DNA of 57,656 nt from Prochlorococcus sp. AG-459-O09 (GCA_003211955.1 QCRH01000005.1:1-57656), one strand, 5' to 3'; positions 49,335-57,656 are shown, counted from the first letter of the stretch. Notes: a model not told the origin generated them from the sequence alone. Numbers and translations: made by a program.

Positions 49335-50426
49335 TTATACTGTTTCAGCTGAGGCTGTGGAGATTTCTTCATTATCGTCAGTTTGTTCAAATAACATTTG
49401 TTTGTATTTTGCAGCCATTTCTTCAGCTTTACTAAAAACTTTTTGAGGATCTGTTAACATGTCTCCTGGTTCAGGTTCCAGTGCTTTGGTAGATAACGAA
49501 ATTCGTCCTCTTTCTGAATCAAGGTCAATTATCATAACTTTCATTTGGTCATTCACATTTAAAACATTATGAGGAGTCTCAATATGTTCATGACTGATCT
49601 CAGAAATGTGCAATAGACCACTAACTCCACCAATATCAATAAAGGCTCCATAAGGTTTAATACCTTTTACAGAACCAACAACAACTTCGCCTACCTCCAG
49701 TCGGTTCATTTTTTTCTCAACCAAAGCTCTTCTATGACTTAGTACTAATCTATTTCTCTCTTCATCAACTTCAAGAAATTTTAAAGGTAAATATTCACCT
49801 TCTAAGTCATCTTTAATTTTTCGAGCACTTATATGAGAGCCCGGGATAAAACCTCTCAAGCCTTCTACCCTAACAAGAGCTCCGCCTCTGTTTGTTGCAA
49901 AAACTTCAGAATATATAGTTGCATCCTCTTTTTGTAGTTGTCTAACCCTTTCCCATGCTCTCTGATATTCAATTCTTCTAATGGAGAGGGCTAATTGGCC
50001 ATCTTCATTTTCCTCGCTCATTATGAAAAATTCTCTACTTTCTGAAGGTTGTAAAACATCATTAAGTCCTTCAACTCTATTTATTGAAACCTCCTGAACT
50101 GGCATGAAAGCAGCTGTTTTTGCCCCTATATCTATCATGGCTCCTTTGGGCTCTAGTGCAAAAACTGTACCTTTAACTAAATCGCCAGGTTTAAAATTAT
50201 AGTCATACTTACCCAAAAGTGATGCGAATTCTTCTTGTGTAAATCCTGCATTGTCAAAATCCGCATTTGTTCTGCTAGAGGAAGAATCTGCTGAAGGTAT
50301 ATCGCTCTTCTCGAATGATAAATCTTCCTCATTTTGAGATGCTGAATCATTATCAAACTCAGCCGAATTTTTAATTTCTTGATCCTTAGAAAGTTCTTTA
50401 ATGGTTTGGGAAGAATTTTCGTTCAT
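49335..50426 (-). CDS. rpsA: 30S ribosomal protein S1 (short cyanobacterial form)
   Basis: A 363-residue S1 homologue with three S1 RNA-binding domains (about residues 78-147, 163-230 and 250-320), against six in E. coli. GDLVKGTVFALEPKGAMIDIG opens the first domain and VVGSVKGIKPYGAFIDIGG the third. The N-terminal 70 residues are acidic and Ser-rich. S1 helps mRNAs with weak or absent Shine-Dalgarno sequences to bind ribosomes, which is relevant to the leaders seen here. A perfect 15-base palindrome lies 14 bases upstream of the start. Confidence 0.95.
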   Translation of the reverse strand: MNENSSQTIKELSKDQEIKNSAEFDNDSASQNEEDLSFEKSDIPSADSSSSRTNADFDNAGFTQEEFASLLGKYDYNFKPGDLVKGTVFALEPKGAMIDIGAKTAAFMPVQEVSINRVEGLNDVLQPSESREFFIMSEENEDGQLALSIRRIEYQRAWERVRQLQKEDATIYSEVFATNRGGALVRVEGLRGFIPGSHISARKIKDDLEGEYLPLKFLEVDEERNRLVLSHRRALVEKKMNRLEVGEVVVGSVKGIKPYGAFIDIGGVSGLLHISEISHEHIETPHNVLNVNDQMKVMIIDLDSERGRISLSTKALEPEPGDMLTDPQKVFSKAEEMAAKYKQMLFEQTDDNEEISTASAETV

Positions 50427-50440
50427 TTTTTGTATCGCAG

Positions 50441-50455
50441 ACTACCTAAGGTAGT
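50441..50455. promoter_or_regulatory. Palindrome directly upstream of rpsA
   Basis: ACTACCTAAGGTAGT is a perfect odd-centre palindrome (seven-base arms around one A). It ends 14 bases before the rpsA start on the minus strand. It could be an operator, or an RNA stem of five pairs with a five-base loop next to the start codon. No known regulator motif is recognised. Confidence 0.5.
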
Positions 50456-50535
50456 TAGAAAGGAATGCTACTAGCCTGCAAACCAATAGCAAAAAACATT
50501 TGTGATATGTATTCTACACTTTAAGATGCTGAATT

Positions 50536-51015
50536 TTATGAAATTGAAGCTAATTGGTTTTTTGAACTTCCCTTAAGGGATTCAAGGGTAGAAATAAAAT
50601 CTTTTACTCCATTAAATTTTCTGTAAACTGAGGCATATCTTATATAAGCTACTTCGTTTTCTTTCCTAAGATTTTTAAGTATTAATTCTCCGATTTGTGA
50701 AGATTTAATATCTTTATTAGAGTCTTGAACGATTTGTGATTCAATTCCATCTACGAAATTAATAATTGCTTCACTACTGAAGTTGGTCTTTTCGCATGCT
50801 CTCGATATACCAGTAAATAATTTTTGTTTATCAAATAATTCTCTGCCACCGTCTTTCTTTATAACTGAGACTGGCATTGATTCCACTCTTTCATAAGTAG
50901 TAAATCTAAAACTGCAATTTAAGCACTCTCTTCTTCTCCGAACACTTTTGCCACTATCAGCAGATCTAGATTCCAAAACTCTGCTATCTGTGTTTTGACA
51001 GGTTGGGCACTGCAT
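50536..51015 (-). CDS. nrdR: Transcriptional repressor NrdR
   Basis: A 159-residue NrdR, the ATP-cone repressor of ribonucleotide reductase genes. The zinc ribbon has C3, C6, C31 and C34 ([25 protein letters not shown]), followed by the ATP-cone ([16 protein letters not shown]). The frame is open eight codons further upstream, but the ATG at 51015 gives the conserved N-terminus. It lies between psbT and rpsA on the same strand. Confidence 0.97.
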   Translation of the reverse strand: MQCPTCQNTDSRVLESRSADSGKSVRRRRECLNCSFRFTTYERVESMPVSVIKKDGGRELFDKQKLFTGISRACEKTNFSSEAIINFVDGIESQIVQDSNKDIKSSQIGELILKNLRKENEVAYIRYASVYRKFNGVKDFISTLESLKGSSKNQLASIS

Positions 51016-51076
51016 ATGGTGAAATAAGATGCACTTCAACTCTAATAGTAGAGTAATATTCTAATTATGAAAAGTA

Positions 51077-51106
51077 AAAAAACCTCTTTAACAAGAGGTT
51101 TTTTTT
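51077..51106 (-). terminator. Terminator after psbT
   Basis: AACCTCTT and AAGAGGTT, extended by A and T tracts, form a long stem with loop TAAC (51089-51092). It begins just after the psbT stop on the minus strand and precedes nrdR. Its symmetry would let it act in both directions, but the gene order points to psbB-psbT termination. Confidence 0.88.
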
Positions 51107-51113
51107 ACTTGGC

Positions 51114-51212
51114 TCATTTTCTATCAAATTTAGGTGGGTCTCTAAAGGCGACAGCAAAGAATAAGGTTACAACTGCGAGAGTTAGAATGAGAACGTAAGC
51201 GAAAGCTTCCAT
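51114..51212 (-). CDS. psbT: Photosystem II protein PsbT
   Basis: A 32-residue frame on the minus strand starting [12 protein letters not shown] and ending [10 protein letters not shown], the conserved PsbT sequence with one membrane helix. It stabilises the PSII dimer near D1 and CP47. It lies 23 bases downstream of psbB, the standard order, and a terminator follows. Confidence 0.98.
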   Translation of the reverse strand: MEAFAYVLILTLAVVTLFFAVAFRDPPKFDRK

Positions 51213-51235
51213 AAGATTAAATAATAAAGTTTAGT

Positions 51236-52759
51236 TTAAACCCTTCCTGGGATTCTTCTTGTGGTTTCGTCGCCAAGCTTCTTAAATAAACCAAATTCAA
51301 CTTGGTCGCCAATCTCAGCATCAATACCAGCAAAGGAATTTCTGTAAAGAGTTCTTGAAGCGTGCCACCAGTGGCCAAACAAGAATAGCAATCCGAAACA
51401 TAAATGTGCATATGTAAACCAGGCTCTTGGTGAGCTTCGGAATACACCGTCAGATTTATAAGTTTCTCTGTCAAACTTGAATGCTTCTCCAAGTTGAGCT
51501 TTTCTAGCTAATCTTTTAACTACTGCAGGATCTGTAAATGTTTGACCATTAAGATCTCCTCCATAGATAGTTGCAGTAATTCCAGTCTGTTCAAATGAAT
51601 ACTTTGCTTCAGCTCTTCTAAAGGGAATATCTGCTCTTACATTACCTTCTTTGTCTTCAAGTATGACAGGGAAGTTTTCAAAGAAATTAGGTATTCTTCT
51701 AACTTCTAACTCATTACCCTCTTTGTCTTGAAAAGCAATATGACCTTGCCAACCAGTTGGTAAACCATCACCATTAACGAGAGCTCCAACTCTGAAAAGT
51801 CCCCCCTTTGCAGGACTATTGCCGACATAATCGTAGAAGGCTAGTTTCTCTGGAATAGATGCATACGCCTCTTCTTTAGTCGCACCATCATCTATAGCAG
51901 CTTGAACTCTTCTATTAATTTCAGTCTTGAAATAGCCAGAATCCCATTGGTACCTGGTAGGGCCAAATAATTCGACTGGAGTAGTCGCTGAACCGTACCA
52001 CATTGTTCCTGCAACAACGAAAGAAACAAATAAAACAGCAGCTAAAGCACTAGCTAGAACTCCTTCAAGACTTCCAAGTTTTAATGCTCTATAAAGACGT
52101 TCTCCAGGTCTATTGGTAATGTGAAAAATCCCCCCAATAATCCCCATAAGTCCAGCAGCAATATGATTAGCAACAATTCCTCCTGGATTAAAGGGATTAA
52201 ATCCTTCTACTCCCCAGGAAGGTGCTACAGGTTCTACATGTCCAGTTAAACCATAAGGATCAGAGACCCAAATACCCACGTTTGCACAATGAAAAGCTCC
52301 AAAACCAAAGCATGTAAGTCCAGCTAGGAGAAGGTGAATTCCGAATATTCTTGGCAAATCAAGAGCAGGCTCACCAGTTCTTGAATCTTCCCATAGATCC
52401 AAATCCCAGTAAGTCCAGTGCCAAATGGAAGCCAACATTAGTAGTCCACTAAATACTATGTGGGCTGCTGCAACACCTTCAAAACTCCAGAATCCAGGAT
52501 CAACTCCTGTAGCACCCGTAATATCCCATCCATTCCAACTACTTGTGATACCAAGTCTTGCCATGAAAGGCATAACGTACATCCCCTGTCTCCACATTGG
52601 ATTGAGAACAGCATCAGAAGGATCAAATATGGCTAATTCATAAAGAGCCATAGAACCGGCCCAGCCGGCTAATAATGCAGTATGCATAAGATGCACAGCG
52701 AGTAGTCGACCTGGGTCATTAATAACTACCGTGTGAACTCGATACCAAGGCAATCCCAT
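51236..52759 (-). CDS. psbB: Photosystem II CP47 chlorophyll protein
   Basis: A 507-residue CP47, the inner antenna of photosystem II, with six membrane helices and a large lumenal loop. The N-terminus [40 protein letters not shown] and the C-terminal [19 protein letters not shown] are diagnostic; many histidines bind chlorophyll. TACTAT on the minus strand (52806-52811) about 47 bases upstream could be the -10 element. Divergent from the ferredoxin gene. Confidence 0.99.
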   Translation of the reverse strand: MGLPWYRVHTVVINDPGRLLAVHLMHTALLAGWAGSMALYELAIFDPSDAVLNPMWRQGMYVMPFMARLGITSSWNGWDITGATGVDPGFWSFEGVAAAHIVFSGLLMLASIWHWTYWDLDLWEDSRTGEPALDLPRIFGIHLLLAGLTCFGFGAFHCANVGIWVSDPYGLTGHVEPVAPSWGVEGFNPFNPGGIVANHIAAGLMGIIGGIFHITNRPGERLYRALKLGSLEGVLASALAAVLFVSFVVAGTMWYGSATTPVELFGPTRYQWDSGYFKTEINRRVQAAIDDGATKEEAYASIPEKLAFYDYVGNSPAKGGLFRVGALVNGDGLPTGWQGHIAFQDKEGNELEVRRIPNFFENFPVILEDKEGNVRADIPFRRAEAKYSFEQTGITATIYGGDLNGQTFTDPAVVKRLARKAQLGEAFKFDRETYKSDGVFRSSPRAWFTYAHLCFGLLFLFGHWWHASRTLYRNSFAGIDAEIGDQVEFGLFKKLGDETTRRIPGRV

Positions 52760-52805
52760 CGGTTAATTTCTAGTAACTATGCTGAATAAACAGCTAAACA
52801 TCACG

Positions 52806-52811
52806 ATAGTA
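52806..52811 (-). promoter_or_regulatory. Candidate -10 element of psbB
   Basis: On the minus strand TACTAT fits TANNNT and lies about 47 bases before the psbB start in the 224-base divergent region shared with the ferredoxin gene. No good -35 was found. Confidence 0.3.
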
Positions 52812-52983
52812 AGGGTTTTTTAGTCTTTGAGTGATTTTTGTAAATAAATTTATTTTCTTGCAAAAATTGGGTAAATCAATTTGCACGACTAAGTTTACAA
52901 GGAATTTTTAGCAAAAAATTGTTAATATTTTGGTCACAATTCTCAAAGTAAAACGCCAAAATAAGAAAAATAACTAAAAAAAA

Positions 52984-53346
52984 ATGGCAACTATCAGATT
53001 TATCCGTGAGGATTTAGAAGTCCAATGTAATCCTGGTGAGAATTTAAGGGAATTGGTAATGAAAGAAAACTTACAACTTTATGGATTAAAAGGTATTTTA
53101 GGAAATTGCGGCGGGGCAGGACAATGTAGTACTTGTTTTATTTCAGTTGAAGGTGGGAACAAGAATTCTTTGAGCCCTCTTACATCTGTTGAAGAAGAAA
53201 AACTCAAAAATAGACCAGAAAATTGGCGACTTGCATGCCAAACATTAATAAAATCATCTTCAGTAATTTTAACAAAACCACAATCCCCCCCCCAAAATTT
53301 GGAAGAACTAAAAAAAATTAGTGAAAATAAAAAATTACCTCGCTAA
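52984..53346 (+). CDS. [2Fe-2S] ferredoxin-like protein
   Basis: A 120-residue plant-type ferredoxin fold. The ligands are C42, C48 and C51 (NCGGAGQCSTC) and C85 (RLACQTL), the standard C-x5-C-x2-C plus one. It is not the main photosynthetic ferredoxin, whose loop is different. About 25 residues after the core are low-complexity and contain a run of nine C at the DNA level. Divergent from psbB, a conserved neighbour in cyanobacteria. Confidence 0.92.
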   Translation: MATIRFIREDLEVQCNPGENLRELVMKENLQLYGLKGILGNCGGAGQCSTCFISVEGGNKNSLSPLTSVEEEKLKNRPENWRLACQTLIKSSSVILTKPQSPPQNLEELKKISENKKLPR

Positions 53347-53414
53347 ATTGTTTAAGACTGTTAATCTGTTTATAAAATTTGTTTATTTTTCCACTTTATT
53401 CCAAGTTATATGTC

Positions 53415-53420
53415 TATAGT
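53415..53420 (+). promoter_or_regulatory. Candidate -10 element of psbM
   Basis: TATAGT lies 31 bases upstream of the psbM ATG in the short gap after the ferredoxin gene. It closely matches TATAAT. No clear -35 element is seen. Confidence 0.4.
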
Positions 53421-53451
53421 CTTATTACGTAATCATTGAACTACTGATTAA

Positions 53452-53604
53452 ATGGAAACAACTAACTTTGGATTCGTAGCTAGTCTTTTATTTGTAGGGG
53501 TGCCAACAATATTCCTAATAGGTTTATTTATTTCTACTCAAGATGGTGAAAAATCAAGTTTCTACTCTGACTCTAGTAAAGGTAGGCTTGGGCCAAAACG
53601 CTAA
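53452..53604 (+). CDS. psbM: Photosystem II protein PsbM
   Basis: A 50-residue frame: METTNFGFVASLLFVGVPTI, one membrane helix, then FISTQDGEKSSFYSDSSKG and a basic end. PsbM is a single-helix PSII subunit at the monomer interface. The C-terminus is longer than in many cyanobacteria (about 35 residues), as in marine picocyanobacteria. prmC follows after 11 bases. Confidence 0.95.
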   Translation: METTNFGFVASLLFVGVPTIFLIGLFISTQDGEKSSFYSDSSKGRLGPKR

Positions 53605-53615
53605 AGCTTTAGTAA

Positions 53616-54485
53616 ATGCTTAGCATTTCTTTAGAAGAATTTTTAATTTGGAAAAAAAAGCAACTTTCTAAAGGAGGCGATCAACAATCCTTTGCTCTTC
53701 TACTTGATTATATAGGCGGAATATCCGCTAGTGATCTAAATCTGATTAGTATAAATCTTGAAGGAAAATTACATTTAAAAAAAAAATTAGAGTTTTTGGA
53801 ATCTCTTTGGGATGATCATTTGTTGAAATCTTGCCCAATGCAATACCTTTGTGGAATAACTTATTGGAGAGACTTAAAATTAAAAGTTACAAATAAAGTT
53901 CTTATTCCGAGACCAGAGACAGAGCTTATAGTAGATATAGTCTTCAAGAAATTTCCAAATAAGTCAGAGAAATTATTTTTTGCTGAATTAGGAACTGGTT
54001 CAGGCGCTATAAGTATTGCGTTGGCATTGGCTTATCCATTTAGCGATGGAGTAGCAACTGATATAGATCAAGACGTATTAGAAATAGCCACTAAAAATTT
54101 TATAAATTCTTCCAAACAATCGAATTTGAAATTTTATTGTGGAAATTGGTGGTCACCTCTTGAAAGCTTTAAAGGAAAATTAGATCTCGCTATTTCAAAC
54201 CCGCCATATATTCCTAAAGATACCTATGAAAAATTACCCAAAGAAGTTAAAAATTTCGAACCTAAGGTTGCTTTATTAGGCGGCGAAGATGGTTTAAAAC
54301 ATATTAGGAAAATAATACAAAAAGCACCATTATTCTTAAAAGAGAAGGGGTGGCTAATTTTAGAGAATCATTTTGATCAAGGTGAAAAAGTGAAACATCT
54401 ACTTCTTAAAAATCAATTTACATCAATAGAAATTGTGAAAGACCTCTCAGGTATTGGTAGGTTTACTATTGGTAGATATAAATAA
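53616..54485 (+). CDS. prmC: Peptide chain release factor N5-glutamine methyltransferase
   Basis: A 289-residue PrmC (HemK) that methylates the GGQ glutamine of release factors. The N-terminal helical domain ends in MQYLCGITYWRDLKL; PRPETELIVDIV, FAELGTGSGAISIALALAYP (SAM-binding) and ISNPPYIPKDTYEKLP (catalytic NPPY) are diagnostic. It is followed after 23 bases by tsaC. Confidence 0.97.
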   Translation: MLSISLEEFLIWKKKQLSKGGDQQSFALLLDYIGGISASDLNLISINLEGKLHLKKKLEFLESLWDDHLLKSCPMQYLCGITYWRDLKLKVTNKVLIPRPETELIVDIVFKKFPNKSEKLFFAELGTGSGAISIALALAYPFSDGVATDIDQDVLEIATKNFINSSKQSNLKFYCGNWWSPLESFKGKLDLAISNPPYIPKDTYEKLPKEVKNFEPKVALLGGEDGLKHIRKIIQKAPLFLKEKGWLILENHFDQGEKVKHLLLKNQFTSIEIVKDLSGIGRFTIGRYK

Positions 54486-54508
54486 ACTATTACATGTTCA
54501 TAATCTAA

Positions 54509-55090
54509 ATGAATTTAGTAGACTGCAAATCCGCCTTGAAGACTCTTAATAGTGGTTTACCTATAATTTTCCCAACTGATACATTACCTGCAATTGGATG
54601 CTTGCCAAAATTTTCAAAAACTATTTATAAGTTTAAAAAAAGAGATAAAGACAAACCCTTAATTCTCATGGGATCAGAACATAAACAATTAATTGATTAT
54701 GTTCACGAATCAGCTAAGGAAGATTACGAAAATATAGCTTCAAAATATTGGCCTGGAGCTCTGACAATGGTTATTCCTGCTTCAGAAAAGCAGACTACAA
54801 TCCTCACAAGCAATGATCTTACTCTTGGGTTGAGGATTCCAAATTCATATATGGCTCAATCTCTCATTAGAGAAACAGGCCCATTGTTAACTTCAAGTGC
54901 AAATATTTCAGGTTTTATAGGATCAACTACAGTTGAAGGGATTGCTCAAGACTTCCCTTCTGTAAAAATTTTGGGCCCTATCCCCTGGGGAGAAAGAAGT
55001 GGAAAAGCAAGTACTATTATATTTTGGAAGAAAAGTGGAGATTGGAGACTGATTAGAGAAGGAGAAGTATCAGTTAGGGAATTGTATTAA
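54509..55090 (+). CDS. tsaC: L-threonylcarbamoyladenylate synthase (Sua5/YrdC/YwlC)
   Basis: A 193-residue TsaC-type protein that makes the threonylcarbamoyl-AMP used for t6A37 in ANN-decoding tRNAs. FPTDTLPAIGCLPKFS, RDKDKPLILM, WPGALTMVIP and GPLLTSSANISG are the family motifs. It lies with prmC in a translation-quality cluster. The final A of its stop is the first base of the next gene's ATG (TAATG). Confidence 0.95.
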   Translation: MNLVDCKSALKTLNSGLPIIFPTDTLPAIGCLPKFSKTIYKFKKRDKDKPLILMGSEHKQLIDYVHESAKEDYENIASKYWPGALTMVIPASEKQTTILTSNDLTLGLRIPNSYMAQSLIRETGPLLTSSANISGFIGSTTVEGIAQDFPSVKILGPIPWGERSGKASTIIFWKKSGDWRLIREGEVSVRELY

Positions 55091-55257
55091 TGTTTTTATT
55101 GTTATTTTTTGTTTTATTAATTCAATTTTCTACTTATTGGATATTTGAACCCCTTGCATCTTTTTTAGAGTATGTTCTTGAAATAAGATTGTTTCCTATC
55201 ATTGCTCTGATAGGTTTATTCTTTCTATTTTCAGCAAAGAATATTGATCAGAATTAA
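55090..55257 (+). CDS. Small membrane protein coupled to tsaC
   Basis: A 55-residue frame starting with the ATG of the TAATG overlap with tsaC. It has two hydrophobic helices (LLLFFVLLIQFSTYWIF and FPIIALIGLFFLFSA) separated by EPLASFLEYVLEIRL. It is not recognised. The overlap supports a real, co-translated gene. Its stop is 11 bases before the convergent tRNA-Thr. Confidence 0.6.
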   Translation: MFLLLFFVLLIQFSTYWIFEPLASFLEYVLEIRLFPIIALIGLFFLFSAKNIDQN

Positions 55258-55268
55258 ATAAATCAAAA

Positions 55269-55340
55269 TGCCGGCTAACAGATTTGAACTGATGACCTTC
55301 GCTTTACAAAAGCGCTGCTCTACCGCTGAGCTAAGCCGGC
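55269..55340 (-). tRNA. tRNA-Thr (TGT)
   Basis: A 72-base cloverleaf on the minus strand: acceptor GCCGGCT/AGCCGGC, D arm GCTC/GAGC, anticodon loop TTTGTAA (anticodon TGT), discriminator A. The anticodon stem (GCGCT/AGCGA) has a G-A mismatch at 27-43 and the T stem (ATCAG/CTGTT) a T-T mismatch at 50-64. CCA is not encoded. Confidence 0.93.
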
Positions 55341-55405
55341 AATCTATTCATCTTACAATTAGGGAGGGTTAATTATCAGTATTTTTTTAGCTTTTTTTAA
55401 ATTTA

Positions 55406-55750
55406 TTACTTTTTGATATCTTTGTTAGATTTATCAGCCTTATCAGTTTTATCAGTTTTTTTGAATTTTATTTCTCCTGAAATAGTTCTTTTGATTGGTA
55501 AATTGGCAACTAATGCAGTCATTCTATCCTCAGTCTCTAAACTGACTGCCACCTCTTCAAAATCAATTTCAACATATTTAGCAACAACATCAAGAATCTC
55601 TTTCCTCATTTTATCTAAAAGATCAGTTGTTAAGGAACTCATATCAACTCTGTCATGAGCAAGTACAAGTTGTAATCTTTCTCTAGCTGTATTTGCACTA
55701 GACGTTTCTCTGCCTAGTAATTTATTTATAAGATCTCTGAGAGTCATCAT
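55406..55750 (-). CDS. minE: Cell division topological specificity factor MinE
   Basis: A 114-residue MinE that drives MinCD oscillation to position the division septum. [11 protein letters not shown] is the membrane- and MinD-binding start; [20 protein letters not shown] is the MinD-contact helix region; the topological domain follows. The Lys-rich tail of about 20 residues is a repeat-like [13 protein letters not shown] sequence. It begins one base after minD ends. A second Met after the start is an alternative. Confidence 0.96.
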   Translation of the reverse strand: MMTLRDLINKLLGRETSSANTARERLQLVLAHDRVDMSSLTTDLLDKMRKEILDVVAKYVEIDFEEVAVSLETEDRMTALVANLPIKRTISGEIKFKKTDKTDKADKSNKDIKK

Positions 55751-55751
55751 T

Positions 55752-56567
55752 TTAAAATACCTTTGTTTGCATTAATCTCATGAATTTGTCCTTAAGACTT
55801 TTGCCTTCTTTTTTTGGATCGATAATTGGTACATCTTTATTTGTAAGTCTTTGAGAAACATTCAAATAACATTTTTTTGCAGGAGATCTACCATCTGAAA
55901 GTGTTAGTGGCTCTCCTCTATTTGTGCTTATTATTACCTGCTCATCTTCTAAAACAATACCTAATAAAGGCAACGAAAGGATCCCTTGAACATCTTCGAT
56001 GGATAACATTTCTTGACTAGCCATCATGTTAGGGCGAACTCTATTAATTACAAGTTGGATAGGCTCAATATCTGAAGTATTAAGAATTCCTATTACTCTA
56101 TCCGCATCCCGCACTGCGGATAATTCTGGATTAGTAACCACAATAGCTTCTTTACAGGCTGCTAGAGCATTTTTAAAGCCATCTTCTACACCAGCAGGGC
56201 AATCTACTAAGACAAAATCAAAGTTCTCACTAAGTAGCTCACTAATTTTTTTCATATCTTCGGGCTTCATCCAATCCAACATCCTTGGATCTCCAGCAGG
56301 TAAAAGAGCAAGATTAGGTTCCTTTTTATGTCTAACCAATGCTTGGTCAAGGCGACAATTCTTGTCTAGAACATCTTGAGCCGTATAAATGATGCGATTT
56401 TCTAATCCTAGAAGAAGATCTAAATTTCTTAAGCCAAAATCAGCATCTAATACAGCAGTTGTTGCTCCGCTATTAGCAAGTGCTATGCCTAGGTTTGCAG
56501 TTAAAGTTGTTTTGCCAACCCCTCCTTTGCCTGAGCAAATTAATATTGTGCGAGTATTCTTGCCCAC
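55752..56567 (-). CDS. minD: Septum site-determining ATPase MinD
   Basis: A 271-residue deviant Walker ATPase. The P-loop is [32 protein letters not shown] and [15 protein letters not shown] follow; the C-terminal amphipathic helix [14 protein letters not shown] binds the membrane. It positions MinC at the poles. Between minC (111-base gap) and minE (one-base gap) on the minus strand. Confidence 0.98.
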   Translation of the reverse strand: MGKNTRTILICSGKGGVGKTTLTANLGIALANSGATTAVLDADFGLRNLDLLLGLENRIIYTAQDVLDKNCRLDQALVRHKKEPNLALLPAGDPRMLDWMKPEDMKKISELLSENFDFVLVDCPAGVEDGFKNALAACKEAIVVTNPELSAVRDADRVIGILNTSDIEPIQLVINRVRPNMMASQEMLSIEDVQGILSLPLLGIVLEDEQVIISTNRGEPLTLSDGRSPAKKCYLNVSQRLTNKDVPIIDPKKEGKSLKDKFMRLMQTKVF

Positions 56568-56678
56568 GATTTTTGAGATTTTACAAATAATAAAGCCACT
56601 TGCAGAAAGTTAAATATTTTAAAGATTAAGTAATTCTTAAATTTATCTAGTTTGAATTAATTTATTTCAAATTATTGA

Positions 56679-57341
56679 TTAATTTTTATTTTCAATTAAG
56701 TGTGGTTTGATAATTATCGTTTGTTTATCAATTACCGCAACTTCTGGATAACAATTTCTGGGCTTATCCTTTGGTCCAATAGCTATCACATCTGCAATTC
56801 TTAACTGTAAAGGGTTTAGATAAAGTGATGCAATAGAGGCATTTTTATTTCCACTTTTCCCTGCGAATGCGATTCCTAGTAATTTGCCCCAAACGTAAAT
56901 ATTTTTCTTAGCGGAAACTATTGCTCCTGGGTTAACGTCTCCAATAATGCATAGGTTTCCATTTGAAGATATTCTTTCACCCGATCGTACTGTTCCTTCG
57001 TGAAGAATATCGTCTTTCTTTCTTGAATTAAATAATAGTAACTTGTTTTTAAGCTTTTGCTCTTCTATAAAAGCTGAATCTATTTTTAAAGATTTTCCAC
57101 TTAGTACTGTATCTCTATTATTTGAGTAAATGCATAATAAACAAATATTAATTTTGTCAAAATGATTTTTTAATTTTGATAATTGATGAGAACTTATTGA
57201 CTCATTGACTGCGAAAATTTTTGCTTCTAAAGGTTCCTTGATGGAAGAAAATCTTTTAAAAGTTTCATGGATATTATCTAAATCTAAAAAAGAAAAAATT
57301 TCTAAATATTTACTTTTAGTGTTTTTTAAAACGATTTCCAT
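56679..57341 (-). CDS. minC: Septum site-determining inhibitor MinC
   Basis: A 220-residue MinC that blocks FtsZ assembly away from mid-cell. The C-terminal half is the right-handed beta-helix domain (GTVRSGERISSNGNLCIIGDVNPGAIVSA, where glycines repeat, shown here only by its start and end: GTVRSGERIS to NPGAIVSA). The N-terminal half is a divergent FtsZ-binding domain. It is transcribed after the 94-residue upstream gene with four bases between. Confidence 0.95.
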   Translation of the reverse strand: MEIVLKNTKSKYLEIFSFLDLDNIHETFKRFSSIKEPLEAKIFAVNESISSHQLSKLKNHFDKINICLLCIYSNNRDTVLSGKSLKIDSAFIEEQKLKNKLLLFNSRKKDDILHEGTVRSGERISSNGNLCIIGDVNPGAIVSAKKNIYVWGKLLGIAFAGKSGNKNASIASLYLNPLQLRIADVIAIGPKDKPRNCYPEVAVIDKQTIIIKPHLIENKN

Positions 57342-57345
57342 TGAA

Positions 57346-57630
57346 TTAAATCTTGGAATTGTTTTTTATTAAGTTAATTTCATTTTTGATTTCATTTTTG
57401 ATTATATCTGGATAAATAATAAAAGAGATTTCCTCGGATCTCATTAAAGTTTTTATTAATGCAGAACTATTTTCTAATGCGCTTTGATAAGTGCCGTCCC
57501 ATATTTTTAGGGCATTGTTAGATTCAAAACCTTTAAAAGACCTTTCCTTAATCCCGCAAAATATTTCTGGATCATAACCATTTTTTTCACATAATTTTGA
57601 GGCAAATGCAAGGATTTTTAATCTATTCAT
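57346..57630 (-). CDS. Hypothetical protein upstream of minC
   Basis: A 94-residue frame, closed upstream by an in-frame TAA, that starts MNRLKILAFASKLCEKNGYD and has a basic, helical C-terminus. It is not recognised. It lies four bases before minC on the same strand, so it is probably the first visible gene of the min operon and is co-transcribed. Link to division is inference from position only. Confidence 0.65.
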   Translation of the reverse strand: MNRLKILAFASKLCEKNGYDPEIFCGIKERSFKGFESNNALKIWDGTYQSALENSSALIKTLMRSEEISFIIYPDIIKNEIKNEINLIKNNSKI

Positions 57631-57656
57631 CTTACTTAAAAAACTTATGTCTGATG

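Noticed and set aside
51217..51492. A 91-codon frame on the minus strand inside the end of psbB
   Set aside because: It is an out-of-frame shadow of the conserved CP47 C-terminus.
1..57656. CRISPR arrays, insertion sequences, prophage genes or integration sites at the three tRNA genes
   Set aside because: No direct repeat arrays, transposase or integrase frames, or tRNA-end duplications were seen; gene content is core throughout.

Overview
The window is a compact, low-GC (roughly 30%) cyanobacterial chromosome segment and most likely comes from a high-light-adapted Prochlorococcus. The evidence is a lone, degenerate phycoerythrin beta gene (cpeB) facing a cpeS bilin lyase with no cpeA or phycobilisome genes around it; photosystem II operons psbEFLJ and psbB-psbT with psbK and psbM; NDH-1 genes ndhC-K-J; chlD; and very tight gene packing. 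The species assignment is inference from gene content and protein sequence, not a database match.

Layout. 1-8.9 kb: end of a DUF3181-type gene, murJ, sfsA, amt1 (with an NtcA-type site), ispH, a DoxX-like membrane protein, purH, an esterase and a DUF3155 gene. 9-14.7 kb: orphan histidine kinase, cobS, tgt, psbK, a Gfo/Idh/MocA oxidoreductase, a CNNM/CBS membrane protein and a CAU tRNA. 14.9-27.3 kb: pyrE, ygfZ-like, RecB-like nuclease, phosphohexomutase, rdgB, carotenoid oxygenase, hisB, fabI, thioredoxin-fold protein, DegT-type aminotransferase, photolyase, NUDIX and folK. 27.4-36.8 kb: chlD, an MCE/ABC lipid-transport pair, yvcK-like, ndhC-K-J, rubredoxin, ycf48 and psbEFLJ. 36.8-46.5 kb: mtnP, a FAD-oxidoreductase/SelD fusion, a tRNA nucleotidyltransferase-like gene, a UvrD-type helicase, the cpeB/cpeS locus with two small hypothetical genes, a TVP38-type membrane protein and a secreted hypothetical. 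46.5-57.6 kb: tRNA-Phe, FGGY kinase, metK, rpsA, nrdR, psbT-psbB, ferredoxin, psbM, prmC, tsaC, a small membrane ORF, tRNA-Thr, minE-minD-minC and a small upstream gene.

How the genes work together. A large share serves photosystem II: rubredoxin and Ycf48 (assembly) precede cytochrome b559 and PsbL/PsbJ, while CP47, PsbT, PsbK and PsbM are elsewhere in the window. NDH-1 subunits serve cyclic electron flow and respiration, and ChlD serves chlorophyll synthesis. The rest is core metabolism, tRNA and translation-factor modification, DNA repair and division-site placement.

No mobile elements, CRISPR arrays, rRNA or prophage were seen, and no gene-free stretch exceeds 300 bases; the longest gap (8816-9065) holds inverted repeats and hairpins. 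Many convergent gene pairs overlap or abut at their 3' ends. GTG or TTG starts are frequent (tgt, psbK, phosphohexomutase, chlD, rubredoxin, cpeS), and the leaders I read closely lack an evident Shine-Dalgarno sequence. The least explained features are the structured leader of amt1, the hairpin cluster upstream of the histidine kinase, the palindrome before rpsA, and the small genes around cpeB/cpeS and the min operon.
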